A DNA stretch of 64,000 nucleotides from Gluconacetobacter tumulisoli (lineage in GTDB: Bacteria; Pseudomonadota; Alphaproteobacteria; Acetobacterales; Acetobacteraceae): contig NZ_JABEQM010000004.1 of assembly GCF_014174155.1 (NCBI RefSeq), positions 186,001-250,000 on the forward strand. Reading direction: 5' to 3'. This document shows positions 17,413-27,516 of this stretch, one piece after another; positions within the stretch are counted from its first letter, which is position 1; every line of letters begins with the position of its first letter. The position numbers and the translations under genes are program-made. Under the pieces are notes generated by a model that searched no databases, was not told the DNA's origin, and saw only the letters and a list, made by a program, of their open reading frames with translations.

Positions 17413-18804
17413 TCATCCGCCGCCCCGATCCTCCGACGTCACGCCCAGCTGCTTGAGCTTGCGGTGCAGGGCGCTGCGCTCCATCCCGACAAATCCGGCC
17501 GTCCGGCTGATATTTCCCCCGAAACGCAGCAATTGGGCCTGAAGATACTGGGTTTCGAACAGATCCCGCGCCTCGCGCAGCGGCAGTCCCATGACGTCGG
17601 CGGCCGGATCAAATTTCAGCAAGGCCGGCGCGCCCTGACCCACCGACGGCGGCAGCATCTCCGCCCGGATCGGGTCGGATCCGTTGCCCGGCATCATGAT
17701 CAGAAGCCGTTCCATCAGATTGCGCAGTTCACGCGCGTTGCCCGGCCAGTCGTAGCTCTGCAGTGCCGCAATGGCGTCGCCCGACAGTTCCCGCAGCGGC
17801 AGGCCGGCATTTTCCGCCGCGCGATGCAGGAACAGGCGCGCCAGGCCTGGAATGTCCTCGCGCCGTTCCCGCAGGCTGGGCACGCGCAGCGGCACCACCG
17901 CCAGACGGTAGTACAGATCCTCGCGGAAGCGGCCGGCCGCGATGGCTTCCTGCAGATCCCGATTCGTCGCGGCCAGCACGCGGACGTCGACCTTCACCCG
18001 CGTCGATCCGCCCACGCGTTCGAAGCTCTGGTCCTGCAAGGCCCGCACGATCTTGCCCTGGGTCTCGATCGGCATGTCCGAGACCTCGTCCAGCAGCAGG
18101 GTGCCGCCGTGGGCGCGTTCCAGAACGCCGGTCCGCCGGCCCGCGCCGTCGGCCGCGCCCTCGATCCCGAACAATTCCTCCTCGAACCGTCCCGGGGCCA
18201 GGGTGGCGCAGTTCAGGGCGATGAACGGCCCCTCCGCCCGGCGGGACCGGGCGTGGATCATGCGGCCTGCGACCTCCTTGCCCGACCCGGCGGCGCCGGA
18301 GATCAGCACGCGCGACCCGCTGGGCGCCACGCGCTCGATCTGGCTGCGGACCCCCGCGATCACCGAACTGTCGCCGAACAGGACCGCCTCGGGTCCCGCG
18401 CGCAGGCGCAGCTCGGCGTTTTCCCGTGCGAGGCGCGAAGCCTCCAGCGCGCGCCGCACCACAAGCAACAGCCGGTCGGACTGGAACGGTTTTTCGATGA
18501 AGTCATACGCGCCGTGCTGCAGCGCCGCGACCGCGGTCTCGATCGTGCCGTGACCCGAAATCATGATCGTGGGGACGGCCGGTTCCTCCCCCTGGATGGC
18601 CTGGAGGATGCCCAACCCGTCCAGCCGCGATCCCTGGAGCCAGACGTCGAGTATGACCAGGGAGGGTCTGCGGGCCCGAAACGCGCTGATCGCCGAATCC
18701 GAATCCCCCGCCAGACGGGTCTCGTAGCCTTCGTCCCGAAGAATACCCTCGATAAGCAGCCGGATATCCGGCTCATCATCGACGATCAGGATTTCATGCC
18801 CCAT
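17413..18804 (-). CDS. ntrX: response regulator NtrX
   Basis: 463 residues: receiver domain with phospho-acceptor Asp53, AAA+ domain with Walker A GAAGSGKE (170-177) and Walker B TLLLDE (235-240), and a C-terminal Fis-type helix-turn-helix (SRTAGFVGMERSALHRKL). Where sigma54 activators have GAFTGA, this one reads GIEGAADGAGRR (213-224), so it probably does not activate sigma54 polymerase directly. That loss is known for several alphaproteobacterial NtrX. Its start overlaps the end of ntrY by 11 bp, so the pair is translationally coupled. Confidence 0.94.
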   Translation of the reverse strand: MGHEILIVDDEPDIRLLIEGILRDEGYETRLAGDSDSAISAFRARRPSLVILDVWLQGSRLDGLGILQAIQGEEPAVPTIMISGHGTIETAVAALQHGAYDFIEKPFQSDRLLLVVRRALEASRLARENAELRLRAGPEAVLFGDSSVIAGVRSQIERVAPSGSRVLISGAAGSGKEVAGRMIHARSRRAEGPFIALNCATLAPGRFEEELFGIEGAADGAGRRTGVLERAHGGTLLLDEVSDMPIETQGKIVRALQDQSFERVGGSTRVKVDVRVLAATNRDLQEAIAAGRFREDLYYRLAVVPLRVPSLRERREDIPGLARLFLHRAAENAGLPLRELSGDAIAALQSYDWPGNARELRNLMERLLIMMPGNGSDPIRAEMLPPSVGQGAPALLKFDPAADVMGLPLREARDLFETQYLQAQLLRFGGNISRTAGFVGMERSALHRKLKQLGVTSEDRGGG

Positions 18805-21067
18805 GGTCGTCCTTTATAGGCAGTATCAAGATCGAAACCGCTCCCCTACCGTCCGACCGGTCGTCCAGACGGATGCTACCCCCATGATCTTCCAGAATTT
18901 TCTTGACGATCGCGAGACCCAGGCCGGTTCCTTTCGGTTTATGGGTCACATACGGCTCGGTCAGTCGCTGCCGGTCTTCCTCGGGCAGCCCGACGCCGTC
19001 GTCGGACACCGAGAGGTGCGCAGCCGTCCCGTCGACGTGCAAGACAATCCGGACCGTCCCCGTCGGGCCGACCGGGACCTTCGCAGCATCCCCGTCTTTT
19101 GGAACCATTGCAATGGCGTCAGCCGCATTCTGCAACAAATTGGTCAGGGCCTGACCGATCAGGCGCCTGTCGCACGACACCACCGGCCCATGGTCCGGCA
19201 GCTCGGTCTCGTAACGGATTTCGGGGTGGGCGGCACGCTGCAGGATCAGGGCCTCGCGCACGATTCGCGACAGATCCTCGGGGCGGATGATCGGCTGCGG
19301 CATGCGGGCAAACGCTGAAAATTCATCGACCATCCGCCCGATGTCGCCGACATGGCGGACGATGGTGTCCGCGCACTGGGCGAAGGTTTCGGGATCGGAC
19401 GTGATTTCGCGCAGGAAGCGCCGCTTCAGACGCTCGGCGGCGAGCTGGATGGGGGTCAGGGGATTCTTGATCTCGTGCGCGATGCGACGCGCGACATCGG
19501 CCCAGGCCGCCTTGCGCTGCGCCGCCTGCAAGGCCGTGATGTCGTCGAACGTCACGACGTAGCCGTCGGGCGAGACGCCCCGCGCCTCCGCCCCGATCCG
19601 CACCAGCAAGGTGCAGGCCCGCGCGCCGGCGCCCACCTGGACCTCGCCGGTCCAGACGCGGTCGGGGGTCCGCGCGGTCTCGTCCAGCATGGGGCCGAAT
19701 TCCGGGACCACATCGACCAGATGCCGCCCGACCGCCGCCGCCAGATCCTTCTGCAACAGAACGCCCGCCGCCCGATTCGGCAGTTCGATCACCTGCTGGG
19801 CGTCCAGGCCGATCACGCCGGCCGAAACCCCGGACAGGACGGCCTCGGTGAAGCGGCGGCGCTCGTTGATCTGGCTGTAGGCCACCATCAGTTCGGACCG
19901 CTGGCTCGAAAGCTGGTCGGTCATGTGATTGAAGGCCCGCGACAGGCTCGATACCTCGTCGTCGCGCTCGCCCTCGGGCACGCGGACCTTCAGGTCGCCG
20001 TCGCTGATCCGTTCGGACGCCAGGATCAGCAGGCCGAGCGGCCGGACGATCTGGTTGGCCAGCACCAGCCCCACCAGCACCGCCGCCGACAGCACCAGCA
20101 CGGCCACCAGCGCGAAGATCAGAACGAAGGTGAACTGGATCTTCGACCGGTTGCGGTTCAGCCGCTGGTAATCGGCAACCACGCGCTCGGTCTTGTGCAT
20201 ATGGTCCAGGATCACCGGATCCACCGGCCGGGTGATCACCAGCATCAGCGACGGCGTGTCGCCCAGCGAGATCACCGCGCGCACCGTCTTTTCGTCCGGT
20301 GAATCGAGAATCGCGATCTCGTTGGTGCGCGCCATCATCGTCGCCGACGGCGGCGGCAAGGCCTGCATGTCGCCCGTGCGGCTCATCAACCCGCCTGATG
20401 CCACGATGGTATGCGTCAGCGGATCGTAGATCACCGCCTCGTCCAGGCCGCGCAGGGTCGCCTGGGAATCCAGGATCTGGTCCAGCGCCTCGGGATCGTG
20501 CATCAGGTCGGACCCGGTCGCCGAAAGGCTGTTCTGCGCCCCGGCCAGATAGTTGGCGAGCGAGAACGCCTCGGTCCGGATATTGGCGTTATGTTCCTGA
20601 AGATAGCCGTGCGAGGCCTGCAATGCCTCGCTCAATGCGGTATTCACCCGGTCGCTGAACCAGATCTGGATGCCGTAGTGGAAGAAGACGGCGGCGAACG
20701 TCCCCACCACGATGGTCGGGGCGACGGCCACGATGCCGAACAGCGTCACCAGGCGGACATGCAGCCGCGCCCCGGCCAGGCCGCTGCGCCGGTCGGCCAG
20801 CACCCGGCCGACGCGTTCGGCCAGCGCCAGCGCCAGCAGCAGCAGGACTAGGAAATTCAGCAGGAAGATCAGCGCCTGCACGCGCGGATAATGCGTCAGC
20901 GACATGCCGCCGGACAGCACGACGAAGGTCGCGACCCCGAAGCACAGCGCCAGCGCCACCAGGATGATCGCCACGTCGCGGCGCGCCAGCACCCCCAGCA
21001 GCAGCCGCATCGGTCCGGTCGCCCGGCTGCGGGCGCGCCAGCGCGGCATGAGATTCCTCGCCCTCAT
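18794..21067 (-). CDS. ntrY: membrane sensor histidine kinase NtrY
   Basis: 757 residues. Four hydrophobic segments (about 33-52, 62-85, 105-130 and 305-335) bracket a periplasmic sensor region. A HAMP linker, a PAS-like region and the kinase core follow, with the phospho-acceptor in IAHEIKNPLTPIQL (His531) and GTGLGLAIVKKI in the ATP-binding lid. It phosphorylates NtrX in response to nitrogen, redox or envelope signals. It begins 5 bp after ntrC ends and overlaps ntrX by 11 bp. Confidence 0.95.
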   Translation of the reverse strand: MRARNLMPRWRARSRATGPMRLLLGVLARRDVAIILVALALCFGVATFVVLSGGMSLTHYPRVQALIFLLNFLVLLLLALALAERVGRVLADRRSGLAGARLHVRLVTLFGIVAVAPTIVVGTFAAVFFHYGIQIWFSDRVNTALSEALQASHGYLQEHNANIRTEAFSLANYLAGAQNSLSATGSDLMHDPEALDQILDSQATLRGLDEAVIYDPLTHTIVASGGLMSRTGDMQALPPPSATMMARTNEIAILDSPDEKTVRAVISLGDTPSLMLVITRPVDPVILDHMHKTERVVADYQRLNRNRSKIQFTFVLIFALVAVLVLSAAVLVGLVLANQIVRPLGLLILASERISDGDLKVRVPEGERDDEVSSLSRAFNHMTDQLSSQRSELMVAYSQINERRRFTEAVLSGVSAGVIGLDAQQVIELPNRAAGVLLQKDLAAAVGRHLVDVVPEFGPMLDETARTPDRVWTGEVQVGAGARACTLLVRIGAEARGVSPDGYVVTFDDITALQAAQRKAAWADVARRIAHEIKNPLTPIQLAAERLKRRFLREITSDPETFAQCADTIVRHVGDIGRMVDEFSAFARMPQPIIRPEDLSRIVREALILQRAAHPEIRYETELPDHGPVVSCDRRLIGQALTNLLQNAADAIAMVPKDGDAAKVPVGPTGTVRIVLHVDGTAAHLSVSDDGVGLPEEDRQRLTEPYVTHKPKGTGLGLAIVKKILEDHGGSIRLDDRSDGRGAVSILILPIKDDHGA

Positions 21068-21072
21068 GGACG

Positions 21073-22521
21073 CTAGCTGACCCCCCGCACCACCGGAATG
21101 TCCAGATCCCGGATCTTCTTGCGCAGCGTGTTGCGATTAAGGCCCAGCATCGCCGCGGCCTTGATCTGGTTGCCCCTGGTCGCCGCCAGCGTCATCTGGA
21201 TCAACGGCCGCTCGACCTCCGCGATCACGCGGTCATAGATGTCGTGCAGCGGCATGCCGTCCTGGCCCGAGGCCAGGAAATGCCGGATATGCCGGGCAAC
21301 CGCGTCGGCCAGCGGTTCCTGCGCCAGCGCTTCGGGCTGATCGCCGGGCTGTTCGTGCAGGGTCTCGGCCAGTTCGGTATCGACCAGTTCCGCCGTGATC
21401 GTTTCCTGCGGATACAGCGCCGCCAGCCGACGCATCAGGTTTTCCAGTTCCCGCACGTTTCCCGGCCAGCGACTGGCCTGGAGGCGTTCCATCGCCCCGT
21501 CGGACAGCAGCTTGGCGGGCAGCCCGTCCTCGCGGCTGCAATCGAGGAAATGGCGCGCCAGCAGGGGAATGTCCTCGGCCCGTTCGCGCAGGGGCGGCAG
21601 GCGGATCGGTACGACATTCAGACGATAGAACAGGTCCTCGCGGAACGTGCCGGCCCGAATCGCCTGGCGCAGGTCGCGATGCGTCGCGGCGATGATGCGG
21701 ACGTTCGCGCGAATCGGCTGGCGGCCGCCGACCGTCGTGAATTCGCCTTCCTGCAGGACGCGCAGCAGGCGCGTCTGGGCCTCGGGCGGCATGTCCCCGA
21801 TCTCGTCCAGGAACAGGCTGCCGCCGGCTGCCTGCTCGAACCGGCCGGGGTTGCGGCTGGTGGCGCCGGTGAAGGCGCCGCGTTCGTGGCCGAACAGCTC
21901 GCTCTCGATCAGTTCGCGCGGGATCGCGGCCATGTTGACGGCCACGAACGGGCCGCCGCGCCGCCGTCCGTAATCATGCAGGGCGCGGGCCACCAGTTCC
22001 TTGCCGGTCCCGCTCTCGCCATTGATCATGACCGTCAGGTCGGACGTCGTCAGCCGGGCGATGATCCGGTAGATGTCCTGCATCGCCATGGACCGCCCGA
22101 TCAGCGGCATCCGTTCGTCCGTGTCCGGCGGCGGGGCCTTGGGCAGCGCGCTGGCCGGCGACGCCAGGGCGCGTTCGACCACCGACAGCAATTCCTTCAG
22201 GTCGAAGGGCTTGGGCAGATATTCGAATGCCCCCCGTTGCGTCGCCTTGACGGCGGTCATCAGCGTGGATTGCGCGCTCATGACCACGACGCGCAGGTCC
22301 GGCCGCGCCCGCTTGATGCGGGGGATCAGGTCCAGGCCGTTCTCGTCGGGCATGACGACGTCGGTGATGACCAGGTCGCCCTCGCCTTCCTCCACCCATT
22401 GCCACAGGGTCGCCGCGTTGGCGGTGGTACGCACCTGATACCCCGCGCGTCCCAGAGCCTGGCTCAGGACGGTGCGGATGGAACGGTCGTCATCGGCGAC
22501 GAGAACGGTCGGCAACGGCAT
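21073..22521 (-). CDS. ntrC: nitrogen regulation response regulator NtrC
   Basis: 482 residues. The receiver domain carries Asp54 ([11 protein letters not shown]). The sigma54-activating AAA+ domain has [14 protein letters not shown] (Walker A), the intact [17 protein letters not shown] loop and [13 protein letters not shown] (Walker B). A C-terminal Fis-like helix-turn-helix ([20 protein letters not shown]) follows. When phosphorylated by NtrB under nitrogen limitation it activates sigma54 promoters such as glnA/amtB-type genes. It follows ntrB by 113 bp. Unlike its neighbour NtrX it keeps every residue needed for sigma54 contact. Confidence 0.97.
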   Translation of the reverse strand: MPLPTVLVADDDRSIRTVLSQALGRAGYQVRTTANAATLWQWVEEGEGDLVITDVVMPDENGLDLIPRIKRARPDLRVVVMSAQSTLMTAVKATQRGAFEYLPKPFDLKELLSVVERALASPASALPKAPPPDTDERMPLIGRSMAMQDIYRIIARLTTSDLTVMINGESGTGKELVARALHDYGRRRGGPFVAVNMAAIPRELIESELFGHERGAFTGATSRNPGRFEQAAGGSLFLDEIGDMPPEAQTRLLRVLQEGEFTTVGGRQPIRANVRIIAATHRDLRQAIRAGTFREDLFYRLNVVPIRLPPLRERAEDIPLLARHFLDCSREDGLPAKLLSDGAMERLQASRWPGNVRELENLMRRLAALYPQETITAELVDTELAETLHEQPGDQPEALAQEPLADAVARHIRHFLASGQDGMPLHDIYDRVIAEVERPLIQMTLAATRGNQIKAAAMLGLNRNTLRKKIRDLDIPVVRGVS

Positions 22522-22634
22522 GCGGGGTCAATCTCTTACGTCGAAACGGCCTGAACGGACGGAAAGCTCCGACCATGCGCCATCTGTGATGGTCCCGCCC
22601 GGGAACGGGGGACAGGAAGGGCCCGGATAGGTTG

Positions 22635-23771
22635 TCAGGTCGTGTCTTTTCCCTCGGCCACGACCGGCAGGTGCAGCAGTACCTCGGTCCGGCCCGGCTG
22701 GCTGTCGATTTCGATCACGCCGCCATGATCCCCGATGATCTTGCCCGCCAAGGCCAGCCCCAGGCCGCTGCCGCCGGCCTTGGTCGTCAGGAACGGTTCG
22801 AACAGATGGGGGCGGATGCTGTCGGGGATGCCCGGCCCGGTATCGCGCACCGACACCACCAACGGCAATTCCACCCGCTGTTCCATGCCCGGCACCGCCA
22901 GGCGGACCCCGTGACGATAGCTGGTTCCCAGGGTGATCGTCCCCTCGCCCTCCGACGCGATGGCCTCGGCCGCGTTCTTGACCAGGTTCAGAAGCACCTG
23001 GACCAGCTGGTCCCGGTTGCCCCAGACCGGCGGCAGCGAGGGATCGTATTCCTCGACGATGCGGATATTGGCGGCGAATCCCTGCTGCGCCAGCAGGCGA
23101 ACCCGTTCCAGCACCCGATGGATGTTCACCGGCCGACGCTCGATCGGCTTGTCGCTGAACATTTCCATCCGCTCGACCAGATCGCGGATCCGGTCGGCCT
23201 CGTCGCGGATCAGGACCGCCAGTTCCCGGTCGGTCTCCCCCACCGAACTTTCCAGAAGCTGCGCCGCCCCCCGGATGCCGGACAGCGGATTCTTCACCTC
23301 ATGCGCCAGGATCGCCGCCATGCCGGATACGCTGCGCGCGGCCGAGCGGAATGTCAGCTGGCGGTCCAGCGTCCGCGCGGCCGAGGAATCGTGGAACGTC
23401 AGCAGCACCGAATCCGGCTCTTCGGTCACCAGCGTTCCCTGCACGGTGATGCCCGCACGGCGCAGCCGGGGCCCTTCCAGCGTCAGTTCGTGCTCCGCGA
23501 TGGTCACCCCGTCGCGCCGGACCTGTTCGACCAGCAGGAAGACCGGATGATCGCCAGCCAGGATGTCGGTCAGGCGCATCTGCACCAGATGCGGGCTGGA
23601 CACGCCGAAGAACGGTTCGGCCGCGCTGTTGACATAGCGGATGCGATGGCCGGCCCCCACCAGGACGACCGGCATCGGCAGGGCGTCCAGCAACGCCGCG
23701 CCGTCGGGCATGCCCACCCGCGCCGCCAGCGCGGGCGCGTCGTCATCGCGATGCAGGATCATGGTACTCAC
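22635..23771 (-). CDS. ntrB: nitrogen sensor histidine kinase NtrB
   Basis: 378 residues, soluble, with an N-terminal PAS domain (about 25-130), dimerisation/phosphorylation helix with [17 protein letters not shown] (His157), and the HATPase domain ([28 protein letters not shown]). PII protein controls whether it phosphorylates or dephosphorylates NtrC. The start is GTG at 23771, overlapping the dusB stop in a GTGA junction; an internal ATG at 23762 is an alternative. Confidence 0.95.
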   Translation of the reverse strand: MSTMILHRDDDAPALAARVGMPDGAALLDALPMPVVLVGAGHRIRYVNSAAEPFFGVSSPHLVQMRLTDILAGDHPVFLLVEQVRRDGVTIAEHELTLEGPRLRRAGITVQGTLVTEEPDSVLLTFHDSSAARTLDRQLTFRSAARSVSGMAAILAHEVKNPLSGIRGAAQLLESSVGETDRELAVLIRDEADRIRDLVERMEMFSDKPIERRPVNIHRVLERVRLLAQQGFAANIRIVEEYDPSLPPVWGNRDQLVQVLLNLVKNAAEAIASEGEGTITLGTSYRHGVRLAVPGMEQRVELPLVVSVRDTGPGIPDSIRPHLFEPFLTTKAGGSGLGLALAGKIIGDHGGVIEIDSQPGRTEVLLHLPVVAEGKDTT

Positions 23772-24835
23772 GCGGCCTCGGCGGCCTCCCGGCCGCCCGC
23801 CGCGGGGCCACGCCGCTCCCTTGCCGAACCGGCGGCGATATGCCGGTCATAGAACGCATCGATCATCCCGATCGCCGCCTCGACCGTATCCACCCGGTTG
23901 ATGGCGGCGCGGAATCCGGCGGAATCGGGCAGCCCGGCGGAGTACCAGGCGACATGCTTGCGGGCCAGGCGCAGGCCCGGATGGACGCCGAAATGCGTCA
24001 GCATCAGGTCGTAATGTTCCAGGACGATCGCCTTTTCCGTCACCAGGTCGGGGTCGGGCACGATCTCGCCGGTGGTCAGCGCCCGCCCGACCTGCGCCAG
24101 GAACCATGGCCGGCCGTAGCAGCCGCGACCGATCATCACCCCGTCGGCGCCCGACAGTGCAAGCGCCTGGCGCGCGTCGTCCACCGTCAGGATATCGCCG
24201 TTGACGATGACCGGCAGCGACACCGCCTCCTTTACCCGCCGGACGAACGACCAGTCCGCAGTGCCGTTGTAGAATTGCTGGCGCGTGCGACCATGGACGG
24301 TGATCATGCGGATGCCCGTCCCCTCGGCGATGCGGGCCAGGACGGGGGCGTTCAGGCTGGCATGGTCCCAGCCCATGCGCATCTTCAGTGTGACGGGCAC
24401 GTCCACCGCGCGCACCACGGCCTCCAGCAGGCGACCGGCCAGCGCCTCGTCGCGCATCAGGGCGGATCCGGCCTGCTGGCCCACGGCGACCTTCTTCACC
24501 GGGCAACCGAAATTGATGTCGATCATGTCGGCGCCGCGATCGACGGCGATCCGCGCCGCCCGGGCCATCGCCTCGGGCTCGCATCCCGCGAGCTGCACCG
24601 CGTTCGGGCCGTCGTCGGCGACCTCGGCCATGCGCAGGGTCGCCTGGTTTTCCCGGACCATCGCCCATGACGCGATCATTTCCGACACCACCAGGCCGGC
24701 ACCCAGCCGTCGGGCCAGCCGGCGGAACGGCAGGTCCGTCACCCCGGACATCGGGGCAAGGATGACCGGGGTGCGCAGCACCACCCCCCCACCCAGATCG
24801 ACAGGACGCAACAACTCTGGCGACATGGTCGGCAT
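23768..24835 (-). CDS. dusB: tRNA-dihydrouridine synthase DusB (NifR3)
   Basis: 355 residues. FMN-dependent TIM barrel reducing uridine to dihydrouridine in tRNA. Visible are [27 protein letters not shown] with catalytic Cys111, TLKMRMGWD and [13 protein letters not shown]. It heads the nitrogen operon, which is why the gene was first called nifR3. GGAAG lies close before the first ATG; a second ATG follows three codons later. Divergent from ispDF across 213 bp. Confidence 0.95.
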   Translation of the reverse strand: MPTMSPELLRPVDLGGGVVLRTPVILAPMSGVTDLPFRRLARRLGAGLVVSEMIASWAMVRENQATLRMAEVADDGPNAVQLAGCEPEAMARAARIAVDRGADMIDINFGCPVKKVAVGQQAGSALMRDEALAGRLLEAVVRAVDVPVTLKMRMGWDHASLNAPVLARIAEGTGIRMITVHGRTRQQFYNGTADWSFVRRVKEAVSLPVIVNGDILTVDDARQALALSGADGVMIGRGCYGRPWFLAQVGRALTTGEIVPDPDLVTEKAIVLEHYDLMLTHFGVHPGLRLARKHVAWYSAGLPDSAGFRAAINRVDTVEAAIGMIDAFYDRHIAAGSARERRGPAAGGREAAEAA

Positions 24836-25048
24836 TACTTCCGTTTCGGTCGTCGGTTTCGAGCCCGGCGCACCGGGGATGAGCGAAAATCCAGCATGGA
24901 TGCTCAGGATTTAAGCAGAATATATGGTCTTTCGCCGTCACGCAATCGCGATGGCTGCCCGGCGCGCCGGGGGGGGAATGAAGAATTCGGGAAACGGACA
25001 CCGTTCTGGCGCTTGACGCCGGGATGTCCGCGCCGCATTGCTCCGGCC

Positions 25049-26203
25049 ATGCGTGTTGCAGCCATCCTTCTTGCCGCGGGCGTGGGCCGCCGTTACAGCG
25101 CCACGACGGCATCCCCAGTCGCCAAGCAGTATCTGACGCTCGGCGGCCGGCCCATCATTCGCCATGCGGCGGACGCCCTTGTCCCGCATGTCGACATGCT
25201 TCAGCCGGTCGGCGACGTCGCGTCGCTGGCCGAGGCCCTGGCCGGGCTGGACGTCCTGCCCACCGTCCCCGGCGGCGCGACCCGGCAGGACAGCGTGCGC
25301 GCGGGGCTGGAGGCGCTGGATCGCCTGCCGGCCGCCGAACGTCCCGATCTCGTCCTGATCCATGACGGCGCCCGTCCCTATGTCCCGGCCGAGGTGACCC
25401 GGGGCGTGATCGCGGCCCTGGGGCGGCATCCCGGCGCCATTCCTGCCGTCCCGGTCGCCGACACCATCAAGCGGGGGCGCGATGGCGTGATCGCCGGCAC
25501 CGTGCCGCGCGACGATCTGTACCGCGCCCAGACGCCCCAGGGGTTCCGTTTCGCCCTTCTGCGCGACCTTCACCGGGGCGCCGTCACGACGGATGCGACC
25601 GACGATGCCGCGCTGCTGGAGGCCGCCGGGCACGACGTGGCGCTGGTCGCCGGGGCGGAAGACAATATCAAGCTGACTTACGAGGAGGATCTCGTGCGCC
25701 TGGAACGCCTGATCGGCCCGACATTGCTGCCGCGCACAGGGGTCGGCTACGATGTCCACGCCTTTGCCGAAAACCGTCCGCTGATCCTGTGCGGGATCAC
25801 CGTGCCGTACGATCGCGGCCTGGCCGGTCATTCCGACGCGGACGTGGGCATCCATGCCCTGTGCGACGCGATCTACGGCGCGCTGGCCGAAGGCGACATC
25901 GGCCGCCATTTCCCGCCCAGCCAGAACGAATGGAAGGACGCCGACAGCGCGCGCTTCCTGGTCCATGCCGGCGAACGCATCCGGGCGCGCGGGGGCATGC
26001 TGGTCAATGCCGACGTCACCCTGATCTGCGAACGGCCCAAGATCGGCCCGCATTCCGAAGCGATGCGCCAGCGCCTGGCCGACCTGCTGCAGGTCGGGAT
26101 CGACCGGATCTCGGTCAAGGCGACGACGTCCGAGCGCCTGGGCTTCACGGGACGCGAGGAAGGCATCGCCTGCACCGCCAGCGCCACCGTTCTGGTCCCG
26201 TGA
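25049..26203 (+). CDS. ispDF: bifunctional IspD/IspF isoprenoid enzyme
   Basis: 384 residues, a fusion typical of alphaproteobacteria. The N-terminal IspD domain (about 1-225; [10 protein letters not shown] nucleotide-binding loop, HDGARPYV) makes CDP-methylerythritol. The C-terminal IspF domain (about 228-384; [10 protein letters not shown] with metal-binding Asp and His, [16 protein letters not shown]) forms the cyclodiphosphate. Both act in the MEP pathway. The start is the ATG at 25049, where IspD homology begins; the 51-codon upstream extension of the frame is not supported. A hairpin follows the stop. Confidence 0.96.
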   Translation: MRVAAILLAAGVGRRYSATTASPVAKQYLTLGGRPIIRHAADALVPHVDMLQPVGDVASLAEALAGLDVLPTVPGGATRQDSVRAGLEALDRLPAAERPDLVLIHDGARPYVPAEVTRGVIAALGRHPGAIPAVPVADTIKRGRDGVIAGTVPRDDLYRAQTPQGFRFALLRDLHRGAVTTDATDDAALLEAAGHDVALVAGAEDNIKLTYEEDLVRLERLIGPTLLPRTGVGYDVHAFAENRPLILCGITVPYDRGLAGHSDADVGIHALCDAIYGALAEGDIGRHFPPSQNEWKDADSARFLVHAGERIRARGGMLVNADVTLICERPKIGPHSEAMRQRLADLLQVGIDRISVKATTSERLGFTGREEGIACTASATVLVP

Positions 26204-26205
26204 TC

Positions 26206-26228
26206 CCCGGCCCTGACTTTGGGCCGGG
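26206..26228 (+). terminator. hairpin after ispDF
   Basis: Perfect 8-bp stem CCCGGCCC/GGGCCGGG (26206-26213 and 26221-26228) with a 7-nt loop TGACTTT, three bases past the ispDF stop, followed by A/T-richer sequence but no clean T-tract. Confidence 0.55.
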
Positions 26229-26240
26229 CAATCAGAAATT

Positions 26241-26405
26241 GTCCTAAAATCGGACATGGCCGCAGGAATGGGAATGCCGCGCACCGGCGTGCCCGATATG
26301 TGTTTGCGGGCATAGGGGCGAAGCGGCCTTCGCGGCCATGAGCACCGAAGCCCGGGAAAGGCGCGTCGGATCTCGGTCCAGCCGCCTTGAAGGTGGCCTC
26401 AGCCG
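26241..26405. repeat. palindromic intergenic repeat family B, copy 1
   Basis: About 165 bp centred on GGCC-TTCGC-GGCC (26325-26337). It shares the blocks GGAATGCCGCGC, ATGTGTTT, GCGAAGCGGCC, CGAAGC-CGGGAAA-GCGCGTCGGATC and a T/A-rich end with the copies at 30048, 35788 and 45140. The left and right halves are imperfect inverted repeats. Its right end overlaps the last codons of the small membrane protein gene. Confidence 0.65.
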
Positions 26406-26584
26406 ATTGCCATGATCACCACGACGACCGGCACCACCGCCAGCAGGACCCAGGCCCCCATAGCGCAGGTCGCAACCACATGGGCCACCCGCTGACGCAG
26501 CCTGCGTCCCGACGAACGCGCCATTCCACCGGCTTCGGCGAAGCCGGACGTTTCGGATATCGGACGCCAGTCGATCGAGGCCAT
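26399..26584 (-). CDS. small membrane protein of unknown function
   Basis: 61 residues. The N-terminal half is polar (MASIDWRPISETSGFAEAGG, then an Arg-rich RSSGRRLRQR) and the C-terminal half is a single transmembrane helix (about 38-60, ending VVVVIMAIG). AGGAG lies seven bases before the ATG, the main support that it is expressed. No family recognised. It is flanked by repeat B at its 3' end and by about 180 bp without a gene on its 5' side. Confidence 0.5.
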   Translation of the reverse strand: MASIDWRPISETSGFAEAGGMARSSGRRLRQRVAHVVATCAMGAWVLLAVVPVVVVIMAIG

Positions 26585-26766
26585 GATGTGCTCCTGCCTT
26601 ATCCGGTATGTCTCCTTGGCGTTCCTCTACACCGAACCCCTGTAACGAAGTGTTCGGCTCCGTATCGGAACGCAAAACCGAACCTGCCGGCCATTTGTGG
26701 CGGATCGATGACTGCGCAGAACGTCATGCGCCAATCCCACCCGTAACGTCCTGCGAGCCCGCGAGT

Positions 26767-27516
26767 TCAGGGTCCCGGCGCCGACAGCAGCCGCAGGAAC
26801 AGGGCGGCTTCCTCCACATCGCGTCCCAAAGCCTCCAGGCGTTCGGCCTGCTGGGCGTCCTGGCCCCACAATTCCATCTGCGTGCGCTCGTCCAGCGTGG
26901 CGCAGGCGGTGGCCTGTTCGCCGGCCAATGCACCCTCGGCCAGAGCTAGGCCAAGCACGAGGCTGCCCAGCGCCGGCACCGCGACCCCCAGTGCCGCCAG
27001 GACACCGTCGGAAACCGACTCCAGTACCGCGCGCAGGCCGGCCATGGCTTCCGCCGGCTGGGCGATCGGCATCACGCCCTCGGTCACGGCCAGCGCGATT
27101 CCATGCCGCGCCCGCAGCCAATCCAGCCACGGATCCCATTCCGCCCGCTGGCGCGCCACCAGAAGGGACGGCGCACGCACGCGATAGCAAAGCAGGTCTC
27201 CTTCCGCATAACCAGCAAGGGTCTTCACGGTTCCCGACCGATCCGGGGCAATCCGCTCCAGCATCGTGCCGGCAATTCGCGTCAGGGGCAGGTCGGCGGG
27301 GGTGAACAGCCCCCCCTTCCCGCCGCCGGCCGCCTGCCATTCGTCAGCCAGCGCGCGGGCCAGCGCATGGCTACCCACGCGCAGCACCGTCCCGCCGGGC
27401 AGGCGGACCGGCCGGCCGTCCAGCCGGATGCCGAATCCGTCTTCCAGCACCACGGCCTCGGCGTCGGTCCAGAACCGGCGGCGACCGGCCGTGCCGTTGT
27501 CCGCTGTCGCACTCAT
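26767..27516 (-). CDS. ATP12-family F1-ATPase assembly chaperone
   Basis: 249 residues. Resembles the ATP12 family, which in mitochondria and alphaproteobacteria assists assembly of the F1 alpha subunit. Supporting patterns: RRFWTDAEAVV...IRLDGRPVRLPGG near the N-terminus, ALADEWQAAGG, PLTRIAGTMLERI and DLLCYRVRAPSLLVARQRAEWDP. The start ATG at 27516 overlaps the stop of the asmA-like gene by 4 bp, so the two are coupled. rarA-rluC-...-atp12 is a known alphaproteobacterial neighbourhood. Confidence 0.85.
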   Translation of the reverse strand: MSATADNGTAGRRRFWTDAEAVVLEDGFGIRLDGRPVRLPGGTVLRVGSHALARALADEWQAAGGGKGGLFTPADLPLTRIAGTMLERIAPDRSGTVKTLAGYAEGDLLCYRVRAPSLLVARQRAEWDPWLDWLRARHGIALAVTEGVMPIAQPAEAMAGLRAVLESVSDGVLAALGVAVPALGSLVLGLALAEGALAGEQATACATLDERTQMELWGQDAQQAERLEALGRDVEEAALFLRLLSAPGP

